This document shows positions 25,641 through 35,457 of a stretch of DNA of 58,028 nt, in pieces. Origin of the DNA: Candidatus Uhrbacteria bacterium GW2011_GWE2_46_68 (GTDB lineage Bacteria > Patescibacteriota > Patescibacteriia > UBA9934 > GWF2-40-263). Location of the stretch: assembly GCA_001002765.1 (NCBI GenBank), contig LCMS01000008.1:1-58028 (forward strand). The letters run 5' to 3'. The notes under the pieces are model-generated. The model did not search any database. It was not told the origin of the DNA and was given only the letters and a program-made list of their open reading frames with translations. Made by a program: the position numbers and the translations under genes. Positions within the stretch are counted from its first letter, which is position 1. Each line of letters starts with the position of its first letter.

Positions 25641-28589
25641 ATGAGACGTCTGCCACAATGTTTGCAGGCAGGGTGGTTCCGTTTACAGGAGGCTTTGCAT
25701 CCAAAAGATAAAAACACCTGGTGGAAGAGGGGAAGTGTTTTGGTTTTGATTCTCCTTGGAGTTTTTTTTGCGACAACACTTGTTTTTGCGCGAACACCGG
25801 TAACCACCGAACCGACTATATTGGACAGGCTCATGCTCGTCTTGGCCGGTTATGCCATGGGTGTGGCGGGCGCGCTCACTCAAGGGATTATCATCTGTGT
25901 TGATCTCGCCATTCGCCTCATGATGTATAACGGGTTTGTAACCTCACCTGTTGTGGGCGCTGGATGGGCGATTGTACGGGATGCCATGAACATGTTTTTC
26001 GTGATCATCCTCATCTACATTGCAGTGGTGACGATTTTTGGAAAGACAAAAGTCAATTGGATGCAGGCGGTTCCAAAGATGCTCATCTTTGCGATTCTCA
26101 TCAATTTTAGTCGTACACTTTGCGGCATCATGATCGATATTTCCCAAGTGGTCATGATGATTTTTGCCAATGCGCTACGCAATGTCGCGGCTGGCAACTT
26201 CATCCAAATGCTTGGGCTCAATGAGATTTATCTTTTGAGTGAAAACTCAACCGTGATCCAAGATGTCGCTGAAGGAACAGGCGCTCCTGTTGCTTTTGAT
26301 TGGTTTGCCGCCGGTCTTTTGTCCGTTTTTATGGTCGTGATGGTGCTTGCGGTCATTCTCGCTCTTGTCGCCATTTTAGCTTGGCGCATTGTAACCTTGT
26401 GGGTTTTGGTTGCCATAGCACCTCTGGCTTGGTTTATGGGAGGCATTGCTGGAGTATTTTCACAGGCATCAGGGTATGCCGAGTGGTGGAAGCGTTTTGT
26501 TTGCGCCACAGCCATTGGGCCGGTTTTAACATTTTTTCTTTGGCTCACCCTTGCCGTGGCCGGTGCGGGCAGTTTGGCTGCCCGCGGAGGATTTGTTTCC
26601 ACAACCGAGCAGGGCAATCTCAATTTGTCTGGTAACATGAGTTCTATTTTTGAAGTGGAACATTTGATTAGTTTTGTTTTGGGTATGGGTATGCTTATGG
26701 CCGGGTTTGAAGCTGCCAATTCCGTTTGCCAAGGGTCTTCCCCTTTTGTTCAAAAAGCTTTGGGAAAAGCAAAAGGTATCCCAGCGCAACTGACTGCAGG
26801 TTTGCAAAAGTTTGCGACAAAACAAGCTAAGGCCGCCGGTGGCGCCGCAGCAGGACTTGGACTTAAAGGTGCTCGTAAACTTGGTGCCGGAGTCAAAGCA
26901 GCCGGGGGTCGTGTCGGTCGTGATGTGGGTGAGTGGGCCGGAGGGAAAGCGGGAATAAAATATTTTACAAAAAGAGGACGCGCAGGTTTATATCGAGACG
27001 TGGCCAGAAAGACTCGCGGAGGGGGTATTGTGAGTCGTGCGCTTTCCAAGCGCGCGGATGTTTGGGGCGAACAGTTGGAACGTGCGCGCATGGGAGAGGT
27101 GAAAGAAATGGGCAAAGGATTTGAGGGAATGTCCACACAATCCAAAGTCAACGAACTTTTGCGTCAAGCAAAAGGGAAAACCGGTACATCAAAATTGCGC
27201 GCCCAAAATTTGTTTATGGAATTGGCTGCCACCGAGGAGGGGCGCCGTCAATTAAGTTTGTCAGGAGTGACCGATGACTTCTGGAAGAAAAATGGAGCCG
27301 AAATGAACGAAACCTTTAAAAATGATCCTGACGCAAAAGGGAAGTTGGATGCATTTAAGAAAGCGCGTGTGGATTTGTCGGGAAAGAAATGGACTGACGC
27401 TGTTTCCACTTGGAGCGATGTGCAAGCCATGGATCCGGAGGCAATGGAAGCATTGGTAAAAAAGCACGGAATAGGGGATGTACAAAAACATTTGGAAAGC
27501 ATTGGATCAGACAAAAAAGGAGTCAGTGCTTGGCAATCTTTGAAGGGGTATGAGAAGGATGGCAACATAGTGAAGAGTTCAAATCTTAATGCTCAAGCCA
27601 TCTTAACAGGAACATCCACTGCACGTGGTATTCGTTTTGCTTCTGCTTCTGCTCAAGATTTGGCCAATGTGACCGATGAAGATTTGGTGGAAAATGTGAC
27701 CGAGAAGGGGGTGGGAAACGAGCATATTCGCAACCGTTTATTACGCAGCCGTTCGGTTAGTCGTATTAAAAATGCAAAAGCCAGAGAGGCATTGGCAGAG
27801 AGCATGCTTACATCAGGAGCAGCAGAGGCGGGAACGGCTCTGCGAGCAAATCCGATTCTTTTGGGAGCTTTGGGAGATAAACAAATGGAAAAGTTTACAG
27901 AAGACAACGATCTGCTTGCCGCCGCTCATGCAGCCATGCAAGATAAAAAGACCCGCGCGCAAATGACTGCGGCCATTAAAGCGGATCCGAAGGGAAACGC
28001 TCAACTGCAACAAAATATTGCCCGTCTGTTGGCAATGCAAGTGCAAAATGCAGGTGATGATGCAACAAAACAATCTGCACAAAGTCACCTCAACGAGTTT
28101 ATTGCACAATCACAAAGTACACATACAGCGGAAGCAACAACCTTGCGCGATGCAGGTTTGGCGCTTAGTCACGCAACAGGAGAAAAAGTTCAAGTGGAAG
28201 GAAATATCAAAAAACACGAACAAGAAAAAGAGACATTAACGCAACGCAAAGATTCTCCGAAAGAGGGTGATGAGGCTCGCTTAGCGCAATTGGAAGCTCT
28301 TTTAAAATCCGCAAACAAAGAACTTACTGATATTGAGAGCAAAATCCAAAGATTGAGTACTGCTCATATTGCGGCTCAAGCTAATCATGATAAGGCAAAT
28401 GCTCCCGTTTTGATGGGAATGATGCAGGCGGAACGCAGCTCACTTGAAAAAGTAAAAACGAAGATAGAGTCAGATAAAACTGCGCCAACAAACATTACAG
28501 AACAAACAAGGTTAGAGGCTGAATTGCAAAAAGTTATAGGACAAATAGCAAGTTTGGACGAAAAAATGCAAGCCCTAACATCCCCCTAA
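25641..28589 (+). CDS. VirB6/TrbL-like polytopic membrane protein with long cytoplasmic tail
   Basis: N-terminal multi-TM region, Gly-rich middle, charged coiled-coil tail; linked to PrgI/VirB4 genes. Confidence 0.65.
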   Translation: MRRLPQCLQAGWFRLQEALHPKDKNTWWKRGSVLVLILLGVFFATTLVFARTPVTTEPTILDRLMLVLAGYAMGVAGALTQGIIICVDLAIRLMMYNGFVTSPVVGAGWAIVRDAMNMFFVIILIYIAVVTIFGKTKVNWMQAVPKMLIFAILINFSRTLCGIMIDISQVVMMIFANALRNVAAGNFIQMLGLNEIYLLSENSTVIQDVAEGTGAPVAFDWFAAGLLSVFMVVMVLAVILALVAILAWRIVTLWVLVAIAPLAWFMGGIAGVFSQASGYAEWWKRFVCATAIGPVLTFFLWLTLAVAGAGSLAARGGFVSTTEQGNLNLSGNMSSIFEVEHLISFVLGMGMLMAGFEAANSVCQGSSPFVQKALGKAKGIPAQLTAGLQKFATKQAKAAGGAAAGLGLKGARKLGAGVKAAGGRVGRDVGEWAGGKAGIKYFTKRGRAGLYRDVARKTRGGGIVSRALSKRADVWGEQLERARMGEVKEMGKGFEGMSTQSKVNELLRQAKGKTGTSKLRAQNLFMELAATEEGRRQLSLSGVTDDFWKKNGAEMNETFKNDPDAKGKLDAFKKARVDLSGKKWTDAVSTWSDVQAMDPEAMEALVKKHGIGDVQKHLESIGSDKKGVSAWQSLKGYEKDGNIVKSSNLNAQAILTGTSTARGIRFASASAQDLANVTDEDLVENVTEKGVGNEHIRNRLLRSRSVSRIKNAKAREALAESMLTSGAAEAGTALRANPILLGALGDKQMEKFTEDNDLLAAAHAAMQDKKTRAQMTAAIKADPKGNAQLQQNIARLLAMQVQNAGDDATKQSAQSHLNEFIAQSQSTHTAEATTLRDAGLALSHATGEKVQVEGNIKKHEQEKETLTQRKDSPKEGDEARLAQLEALLKSANKELTDIESKIQRLSTAHIAAQANHDKANAPVLMGMMQAERSSLEKVKTKIESDKTAPTNITEQTRLEAELQKVIGQIASLDEKMQALTSP

Positions 28590-28613
28590 TGCCACAAGAG
28601 TGGGTATCGAGAT

Positions 28614-30467
28614 ATGGAGGACACTACACATAATCGAACATATGCCGATCTTCCCGAAGATGTGCTCTTGTTTTTGAGCGATGTGGATGCGGTAGATCAA
28701 GCGCAAGCATTTTTGAAAAAATACGGAGGCAAAGAGGAGGATGCCGCATTACTTTTAGGAACAGGAGAACAGATTGTACTTGGCGCAAAGGCTCTGGAGG
28801 ATTTACCGAAAATTTTAACTGATCTTTTTGGGATCGAGGAAAGCAAGGTGGCGGTTGCAGCGGCGGAATATGCAACAGTGCGATTACTTCCGATTGCCGG
28901 AGCGATCGGGGATGTGTCCGGACAAATCGTAAAATGGGGAGGAAAACTTGGTGATCTTTCACAAAATCAAGGCGCGATTTTGCCGCAAGTGACAGCCGAA
29001 CAATTTGTGGCACATGTGATAGAAGAGCTCAAAATCACCGAGGCCGAACCCGATCCCGCCGCGCAACATCGTCTCCTGCTTCTTTTATCTTCGTATGTGA
29101 AGGGTATTCGGGATTTGTCCGAGACAAAGGATGCGCTGATGCGTGGAGAAAAAATCGGTGGCATGGAATTACCCGAGGAAATTGCCGATGAACTCCTTTC
29201 TTACGTCAATGACAAGATGAAGTTCTTGCGCATTGCGGATGCAAAAAAAGAAGAGCCTTCTCACACATCAACAAAACCGGTTGTCCAAGCTTTGCCTCGT
29301 CCTCGTGTGCTGCGGGATATCAAACAGCCCACTCCTCCTTTGGCTCAAAAACCCGTGGAGCCAAAACCTGTTGTTCCACCTCCCGTTTCGCCCCCTGCCG
29401 TTTCTACAAAACCTCTTGCTCCCATCATCAAAAAACCAGAACCTGTGAAAGAGGAGGATTTTGGCAAAGCCGAAGAGCGTGAGGTAAAAGAAATCGCAAA
29501 CAAGCGCGCAGTTGCCACGTCATTTTCAAAAGAGACTGTACAGACAGATCAAATCGCGCAAATGATTTTACAAAAAATCAATCTTCCACTTACAGATCAG
29601 TTGCAAAAACGTTTTGCCGCATTGGTGGATGCGCGGCTTTGTGGTGTACGAGACGCCGATCAAACGCGTCAGCATTTGGCAAAACCCATTTTGCAAGGAG
29701 GACTGGGAATGGCAGGAGAGATGCTCGTGAAGGTGAGCGATATTTTGGAGGAAGAAGTGGGGCGCGTTTTTAAACCTCATGGGGAAAAGATTGCACAAGA
29801 AAAACAGAAATCTTTTCAAGAACAGAGACAAAAGAGCGAGCAAAAAAAAGAGGTAGATACGCGCGAGTCGCAACTTCTTTCAAAACGGTACGCGTCGATT
29901 ACAGGCAAAGCGCCCACAGAATCGGTTGAACCCATGCATGCAACGGGCGTGCGTGTGACCGCAAGCCAGTCCATTTCCGAACATTTAGATCGTCAAGAAG
30001 AAAAAATAGATAAAGCAAAAGTAAGACAAGTGATCGAAGCCGCAAAGCCTCCCGCTTTTGTCTCTACGGTTTCTCATTCCACACCAACCATTTTGCCTGC
30101 GGGCGATCGATCGAAAGTGCAGGATGTGCATTTCGCAAAACACTTGGAAGGATCGGTAGAGGAATTGAAACGTATGACGCTCGTGGATTTTCGCCGTCTT
30201 GCTTCGTCCGCAAGCGCGTCTGTTGATCGCGTCGTGGATAAAATCGAATTGTTGCGCGAGCAGGGGCCGGATCGAATGGTGGCGGGAGTGCAGGCATGGA
30301 AGCAGTCACCTTTATATCTTTCCTATGTGGCGCTTGCCAAAGAAGCGGTGTTGTCAGGACAGTCCATCAAAGCGTTACTTGCGGAGAAAAGAAAAATGGC
30401 GCCCGATGAACTTGGAAACGAAGAATTGGATGCGATCATGTCCATTAACGAACAGTTGAGATATTAG
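28614..30467 (+). CDS. Hypothetical protein in T4SS-like locus (617 aa, Pro-rich linker)
   Basis: Continuous ORF between VirB6-like and PrgI-like genes, same strand. Confidence 0.75.
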   Translation: MEDTTHNRTYADLPEDVLLFLSDVDAVDQAQAFLKKYGGKEEDAALLLGTGEQIVLGAKALEDLPKILTDLFGIEESKVAVAAAEYATVRLLPIAGAIGDVSGQIVKWGGKLGDLSQNQGAILPQVTAEQFVAHVIEELKITEAEPDPAAQHRLLLLLSSYVKGIRDLSETKDALMRGEKIGGMELPEEIADELLSYVNDKMKFLRIADAKKEEPSHTSTKPVVQALPRPRVLRDIKQPTPPLAQKPVEPKPVVPPPVSPPAVSTKPLAPIIKKPEPVKEEDFGKAEEREVKEIANKRAVATSFSKETVQTDQIAQMILQKINLPLTDQLQKRFAALVDARLCGVRDADQTRQHLAKPILQGGLGMAGEMLVKVSDILEEEVGRVFKPHGEKIAQEKQKSFQEQRQKSEQKKEVDTRESQLLSKRYASITGKAPTESVEPMHATGVRVTASQSISEHLDRQEEKIDKAKVRQVIEAAKPPAFVSTVSHSTPTILPAGDRSKVQDVHFAKHLEGSVEELKRMTLVDFRRLASSASASVDRVVDKIELLREQGPDRMVAGVQAWKQSPLYLSYVALAKEAVLSGQSIKALLAEKRKMAPDELGNEELDAIMSINEQLRY

Positions 30468-30515
30468 GGAAGAATTTCCGAAGTGAAGAATTGGAAATGA
30501 GAAATTTTTTACGCT

Positions 30516-30947
30516 ATGCCCGATCAATTCGTGGTTCCACAATTTATTGACACGGAAGACAAGATCATCGGCCCCATAACCGGTCGGCAGTTTATTATTT
30601 TACTCGTGGTCGTGTTGCTCGATGCTACTCTCTATAAGTTGCTTTTGTTTAATTATTTTCTTTTGGTGGGGATCCCTCTTTTTATCATAGGTGTGGTCTT
30701 TGCGTTTGCAAAAGTGAATGGCGTGTCTTTTCATTATTTTGTGTTGAATTTATTGCAAACCTTTCGCCGTCCGCGTTTGCGTGTCTGGGATAAACAAAAA
30801 ACCGACGATCAACTGCGGACATGGATGTTGCAAAAACCCGAGGAGGTTCCGTTGCCCGAAGTACGCAAGGCTCCTCCGCAAGGATCGCGTCTTCATGAAA
30901 TCACTCTTGTCGTGGATACGGGGGGGACTTATAAACCTGAAGAATAA
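30516..30947 (+). CDS. PrgI family protein
   Basis: VPQFIDTEDKIIGPITGRQFIILLVVVLLD, two TMs, directly upstream of VirB4-like genes. Confidence 0.8.
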   Translation: MPDQFVVPQFIDTEDKIIGPITGRQFIILLVVVLLDATLYKLLLFNYFLLVGIPLFIIGVVFAFAKVNGVSFHYFVLNLLQTFRRPRLRVWDKQKTDDQLRTWMLQKPEEVPLPEVRKAPPQGSRLHEITLVVDTGGTYKPEE

Positions 30948-30949
30948 GT

Positions 30950-31624
30950 ATGCTAAACAAAAAACCAACAAACGTCGCGCCTTCCACTCAGCAATACATT
31001 GATATTGCCGAGATTCGAGATGATCTCGTTGTGATGAAAGATGGAACGGTACGAGCGGTACTCATGGTGTCGAGCATTAACTTTGCGCTCAAATCTTCCG
31101 AGGAACAAGAAGCCATTGTGCAAGCCTATATTACTTTTTTGAACGGACTCGAGTACCCGCTTCAAATTGTGATTCAGTCGCGTCGCATGAACATTGACGA
31201 ATATCTTCTGCGTTTGCGCGAGCAGGAACGCAAAACACAAAATGAACTTTTGAAAGCGCAAATCACGGACTATCGGGATTTCGTTTCCGAACTCGTAGAG
31301 ATGGGGGACATTATGCAAAAACGTTTTTTCGTCGTAGTACCGTACGATCCGCTTTCCAATAAACGTCGTGGATTTTTCTCACGACTTTCCCAAGCCCTTT
31401 CTCCAATCGCCTCGGCGAAACTCAATAAAACTCAATGGGAAGATCGCAAAGTGGCCATGAGTCGTCGAGCTGAACTTTTGGGAGGACAATTGGAAAGCAT
31501 GGGGCTGACGGTTGTGCGACTCGATACACAAGGTCTTATTGAAATGTATTACGATGTGTACAACCCGGATATTTTTGGTCGTCAACCGCTACAAGATCTC
31601 GAAAAGATTCATCACGAAGAGTAG
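30950..31624 (+). CDS. TraC/VirB4 N-terminal-like protein
   Basis: QYIDIAEIRDDLVVMKDGTVRAVLMVSSINFALKSSEEQEAIVQAYITFLNGLEYPLQIVIQSR, adjacent to VirB4 ATPase. Confidence 0.75.
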   Translation: MLNKKPTNVAPSTQQYIDIAEIRDDLVVMKDGTVRAVLMVSSINFALKSSEEQEAIVQAYITFLNGLEYPLQIVIQSRRMNIDEYLLRLREQERKTQNELLKAQITDYRDFVSELVEMGDIMQKRFFVVVPYDPLSNKRRGFFSRLSQALSPIASAKLNKTQWEDRKVAMSRRAELLGGQLESMGLTVVRLDTQGLIEMYYDVYNPDIFGRQPLQDLEKIHHEE

Positions 31625-31629
31625 ATTTT

Positions 31630-33708
31630 ATGCCTATCGAGTTTGGACAATTGAAACAGTTAAGGCCACAGGTGCCACAACATGCCACCCCTCCTTTGAA
31701 AAAATCCGCAGAAGCGGAGCGCACACAACAAGAGAGTACGCTTTTGGAAGAGGAACGGATTTATCGGCAGGGGGTGGTGACCGTGCGCGACATGATCGCC
31801 CCGGCGTCGTTTGAAATCAATCCGACTTTTTTGCGCATCTCCGGCGTATATGCGCGCACCCTGTTTGTCATCACCTATCCTCGACAAATCGGACTGGGAT
31901 GGAGCTCACCGCTTATCAATCTCAATTACACATTTGATATCGCCATGTATTTTTATCCGGTAAAGTCATCCGTGATTTTGAAGCAATTGCAAAAGAAAGT
32001 GGGTATTTTGGAAGCGGGGATTGCAACCGAAGCAGAGAAAGGAGCAGCACGCGATCCCAAAAAAGAAACCGCTCTGCGTGATGCGGAATCACTGCGTGAC
32101 GCGATCACCCAAGGGGTGGAACATTTTTTCCAATTCGGATTTTATTTTACGATCTACGGAAAAGATAAAGATGATTTGGAGCGCAAGACCGAGGAGATCG
32201 AATCGCTTTTGGGAAGCAAACTCATCTATACCAAGGCGGGATTTTATCAAACCGAGCAAGGATTCAATTCCACGATGCCGCTTGGAAACGACGAGCTTTT
32301 GGTGTCCTATAACATGAACACGTCGCCGATTGCCGCCTCATTTCCATTTATCAGCTCTGATCTCACATCAGATAACGGTATTTTGTACGGGGTGAATCGA
32401 CACAATAATTCACTTATTTTATTTGATCGTTTCTCGCTGCAAAATGCAAACTGTGTCGTGTTTGCCACGGCGGGCGCGGGAAAGTCTTACGCGGTGAAGT
32501 TGGAAATTTTGCGATCGCTCATGATGGGACAAGATGTGATTGTGATTGATCCGGAAATGGAATACAAACATTTGTCCGATGCGGTGGGCGGCACTTACAT
32601 CAATATTTCTTTGGCGTCTGATGCAAAGGCCAATCCGTTTGATCTCCCGCGCGCTAAGGGTGAGGAAACAAAAACCGAAGACATCATTCGTTCGGCCGTT
32701 ATTACCGTGAAGGGGCTTTTGCGCATCATGATCGGCAAACCCTTGGGCCCGCAAGGACAAATCAGTTTTACGCCGGAAGAAGATTCGCTTCTTGATCGTG
32801 CGATTATCGAAGCGTATGCAAAAAAAGATATTACGTCTGATGTGCGCGATCTTTCACAAGTGGAACCGCCCATCTTGCAGGATCTTCAAGATATTTTGGA
32901 AGGCATGACCGGATCAAATGAACTTGTGGAGCGATTAAAAAAATATACTGAAGGCACGTTTGCGGGATTGCTGAATTCACCCACTACAGTGGAAATGAAT
33001 AATCAGTTGGTGGTTTTTTCCGTGCGCGATCTTGAAGATGAACTGCGACCCGTCGCCATTTACAATATTGTGACCTATATTTGGAACGTGGTTCGGTCGT
33101 CGCGCAAAAAACGCATTTTGGTGATTGATGAGGCCTGGTGGCTCATGCAATATGAGGATTCGGCAAAATTTATTTTCGCGCTTGTAAAACGTTGTCGAAA
33201 ATATTGGATGGGCGTGACCACAATCACTCAAGACGTGAATGACTTTTTGCGTTCACCCTATGGACAGGCGATCGTTACGAACTCCGCATTGCAACTTTTG
33301 ATGAAGCAAGCGCCTTCGGCCGCCGAGGTGGTGCAAAAAACATTCAATCTTACGGATGGAGAAAAATATTTGTTGATCGAGTCCGGAATCGGAGAGGGAA
33401 TTTTCTTTGCCGGGCAAAAGCATGCGGCGATTCGCGTGGTTGCGTCCTATACGGAAGATCAAATCGTGACGACCAATCCGCAACAATTATTGGATATTGA
33501 ACGAGCCAAGAAAGAATTTGAAGAACAGATGGAAGCGCAAGATGTGGGGGAAAGAGGGGAGCCTCTGGTGGAAACAAAAGAGGGAGCGTCCGAGACGCAA
33601 ACGCAAGCGTATCAACAAAAAGCGCAAGAGGCGGCTTCGGCTTTACTTTCCTCGGAGGAAAATGCAAAACAAGAAGCGGATCGCATTCGTCAATCTCTAT
33701 CAAATTAA
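31630..33708 (+). CDS. VirB4-type T4SS ATPase
   Basis: Walker A ATAGAGKSYAVKLEILRS; Walker B RILVIDEAWWLMQ; TQDVNDFL. Confidence 0.93.
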   Translation: MPIEFGQLKQLRPQVPQHATPPLKKSAEAERTQQESTLLEEERIYRQGVVTVRDMIAPASFEINPTFLRISGVYARTLFVITYPRQIGLGWSSPLINLNYTFDIAMYFYPVKSSVILKQLQKKVGILEAGIATEAEKGAARDPKKETALRDAESLRDAITQGVEHFFQFGFYFTIYGKDKDDLERKTEEIESLLGSKLIYTKAGFYQTEQGFNSTMPLGNDELLVSYNMNTSPIAASFPFISSDLTSDNGILYGVNRHNNSLILFDRFSLQNANCVVFATAGAGKSYAVKLEILRSLMMGQDVIVIDPEMEYKHLSDAVGGTYINISLASDAKANPFDLPRAKGEETKTEDIIRSAVITVKGLLRIMIGKPLGPQGQISFTPEEDSLLDRAIIEAYAKKDITSDVRDLSQVEPPILQDLQDILEGMTGSNELVERLKKYTEGTFAGLLNSPTTVEMNNQLVVFSVRDLEDELRPVAIYNIVTYIWNVVRSSRKKRILVIDEAWWLMQYEDSAKFIFALVKRCRKYWMGVTTITQDVNDFLRSPYGQAIVTNSALQLLMKQAPSAAEVVQKTFNLTDGEKYLLIESGIGEGIFFAGQKHAAIRVVASYTEDQIVTTNPQQLLDIERAKKEFEEQMEAQDVGERGEPLVETKEGASETQTQAYQQKAQEAASALLSSEENAKQEADRIRQSLSN

Positions 33709-33711
33709 TGT

Positions 33712-34278
33712 ATGGAACTTTCCAAACGCGTGAAAAAAATTTTGGTTTTTATCTTGATGCTTTTGATCGTGCTTTTGTTGATTTTGTATCTGGTGAGAAT
33801 TTGGTCATCGGTTCCTTCTCCTTTGGGATCACCTGTTGTGGAACAGCAAGAAGATCAAGTGGAAGAATCAGTGATAGATAAGGAGGCGGTGTCAGAACAA
33901 CAAGAAGCGGCAAAGGAGGTCAATGTCCGCACAGTGGTAAAAACATTTGCCGAGCGTTTTGGAAGTTATTCCAATGAGGCGAACTTTGCCAATATCACTG
34001 ATGTCTTGCCCATGATGACCGAGGCATATGCAACACAGACGCAAAGCGCGATAGACTCCTGGACGGCCTCGGATGTGTATTATGCGGTGACCACGCGCGT
34101 ATTGACGATGGAGATCACGATCGATGAAGAAGCGGGAACAGCGCAGGCCATTGTGAGCACACAACGTGAAGAAGCGCGTGGGGATGTACAAAATATTTCC
34201 GTGAGTTATCAAGAGCTTGTATTGGATCTTACACGTGTGAGCGGAAGTTGGTTTGTGGACAATGCCACGTGGCGATAG
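33712..34278 (+). CDS. Membrane-anchored VirB8/NTF2-like candidate
   Basis: Single N-terminal TM plus ~150-aa extracytoplasmic domain, next to VirB4. Confidence 0.45.
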   Translation: MELSKRVKKILVFILMLLIVLLLILYLVRIWSSVPSPLGSPVVEQQEDQVEESVIDKEAVSEQQEAAKEVNVRTVVKTFAERFGSYSNEANFANITDVLPMMTEAYATQTQSAIDSWTASDVYYAVTTRVLTMEITIDEEAGTAQAIVSTQREEARGDVQNISVSYQELVLDLTRVSGSWFVDNATWR

Positions 34279-34280
34279 GT

Positions 34281-34991
34281 ATGGGATGCTTGGACGTGTT
34301 TTTTCCGAGGTTTTGCGCGGGATGCAAAAAGGAAGGAACGCTGTGGTGTACAACCTGTCGGGAAACCCATCCACTCCAAATGGTTGGCGGTTTATGCCCG
34401 TTTTGTGAGAGTAAAGGCTCCTGGAGGACATGTCAGTCATGTCACCGGGAGACTTTTTTAGATGGGCTTATGGCGCTTACCTGGTATGCGGATCCTGCGG
34501 TGCGTCGAGTACTTACAACATGGAAGTATGTGGGAGATCAGGCGGCAGAAGAAGTCGTGCGCTGTTGGATACGACAAAAGGCGGATCATTTGGACAGATG
34601 GTGTCGGGATGTTGTGATCGTTCCCGTACCTTTACATAAGAGGAAATGTCGAGCACGAGGATTTGATCAAGCGCAAGTGATGGCACAGATGGTGGCACAA
34701 GAGATGGGGGGAGAATGGGCGAATATTTTAAGTCGTGTACGATTTACCTTACCGCAAGCGCAGCGTGGGGGAGGAGAAAGGATGGTGGGAGATTTGGATG
34801 ATATTTTTGAGGTGGTGGGAGAGGTCCCTGATCACATAGTGTTGTGTGACGACGTGTTTACAAGCGGTGCCACCATGGATGCGGCGGCGAAATGTCTGAA
34901 GGATCATGGAGCGAAAGAGGTGAGAGGACTGGTGATTGCCAAGGGTTCGGTTGATCATGGTACGGGAAGTCATGTGGGTAGTCCTGCTTGA
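34281..34991 (+). CDS. comF: ComF family phosphoribosyltransferase
   Basis: Zn-finger FCAGCKKEGTLWCTTC, PRTase VLCDDVFTSGATMDAAAKCL. Confidence 0.9.
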   Translation: MGCLDVFFPRFCAGCKKEGTLWCTTCRETHPLQMVGGLCPFCESKGSWRTCQSCHRETFLDGLMALTWYADPAVRRVLTTWKYVGDQAAEEVVRCWIRQKADHLDRWCRDVVIVPVPLHKRKCRARGFDQAQVMAQMVAQEMGGEWANILSRVRFTLPQAQRGGGERMVGDLDDIFEVVGEVPDHIVLCDDVFTSGATMDAAAKCLKDHGAKEVRGLVIAKGSVDHGTGSHVGSPA

Positions 34992-35108
34992 TTTTTTTCT
35001 AAAAATTTCGTATCTTTCACGCACCTGCTATCCCTGCAGAGGCATGGATCTTGTGTAGTTGATGGGCGGTCGCACGCAAAACAGAATGTTTTTTGCAAAG
35101 GCAATCAT

Positions 35109-35202
35109 GGAGAGGTACCCAAGTGGTTCAAGGGGACGGTTTGCTAAACCGTTAGGTCGGTTTTTAGCCGGCGCGAGGGTTCGAATCCCTCTCTCTCCGC
35201 CA
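35109..35202 (+). tRNA. tRNA-Ser(GCT)
   Basis: Class II cloverleaf GGAGAGG...TTGCTAA...GGTTCGAATCC...CCA with long variable arm. Confidence 0.95.
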
Positions 35203-35239
35203 TCCCATAGAGATCCAACTTCGTTGGAGTCATGTGGGA

Positions 35240-35287
35240 TGTCCCTCCGAAATCCTGCCCCATTGGCGGGACGAAGGGGAACTCTGT
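35240..35287. repeat. REP-like element GTCCCTCCGAAATCCTGCCCCATTGGCGGGACGAAGGGGAACTCTGT
   Basis: Near-copy of bases 18-62 at the window start. Confidence 0.8.
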
Positions 35288-35311
35288 TTTGGAACATGTA
35301 TTTTCGTATGA

Positions 35312-35400
35312 GGTGAGGTGGCCGAGTGGTTGAAGGCAGCAGTCTTGAAAACTGCCAGAGTGAATAGCTCTCGTGGGTTCGAATCCCACCCTCACCGCCA
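35312..35400 (+). tRNA. tRNA-Ser(TGA)
   Basis: GGTGAGG...CTTGAAA anticodon loop...GGTTCGAATCCCACCCTCACCGCCA. Confidence 0.95.
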
Positions 35401-35457
35401 GATTACCAAGTTCGAACCGAGGTAAAATAAGGGTTATCTTGGAATAAATAAAGAAGT

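Noticed and set aside
26228-26719. Minus-strand ORF opposite the VirB6-like gene
   Set aside because: Antisense shadow of a TM-rich coding region.
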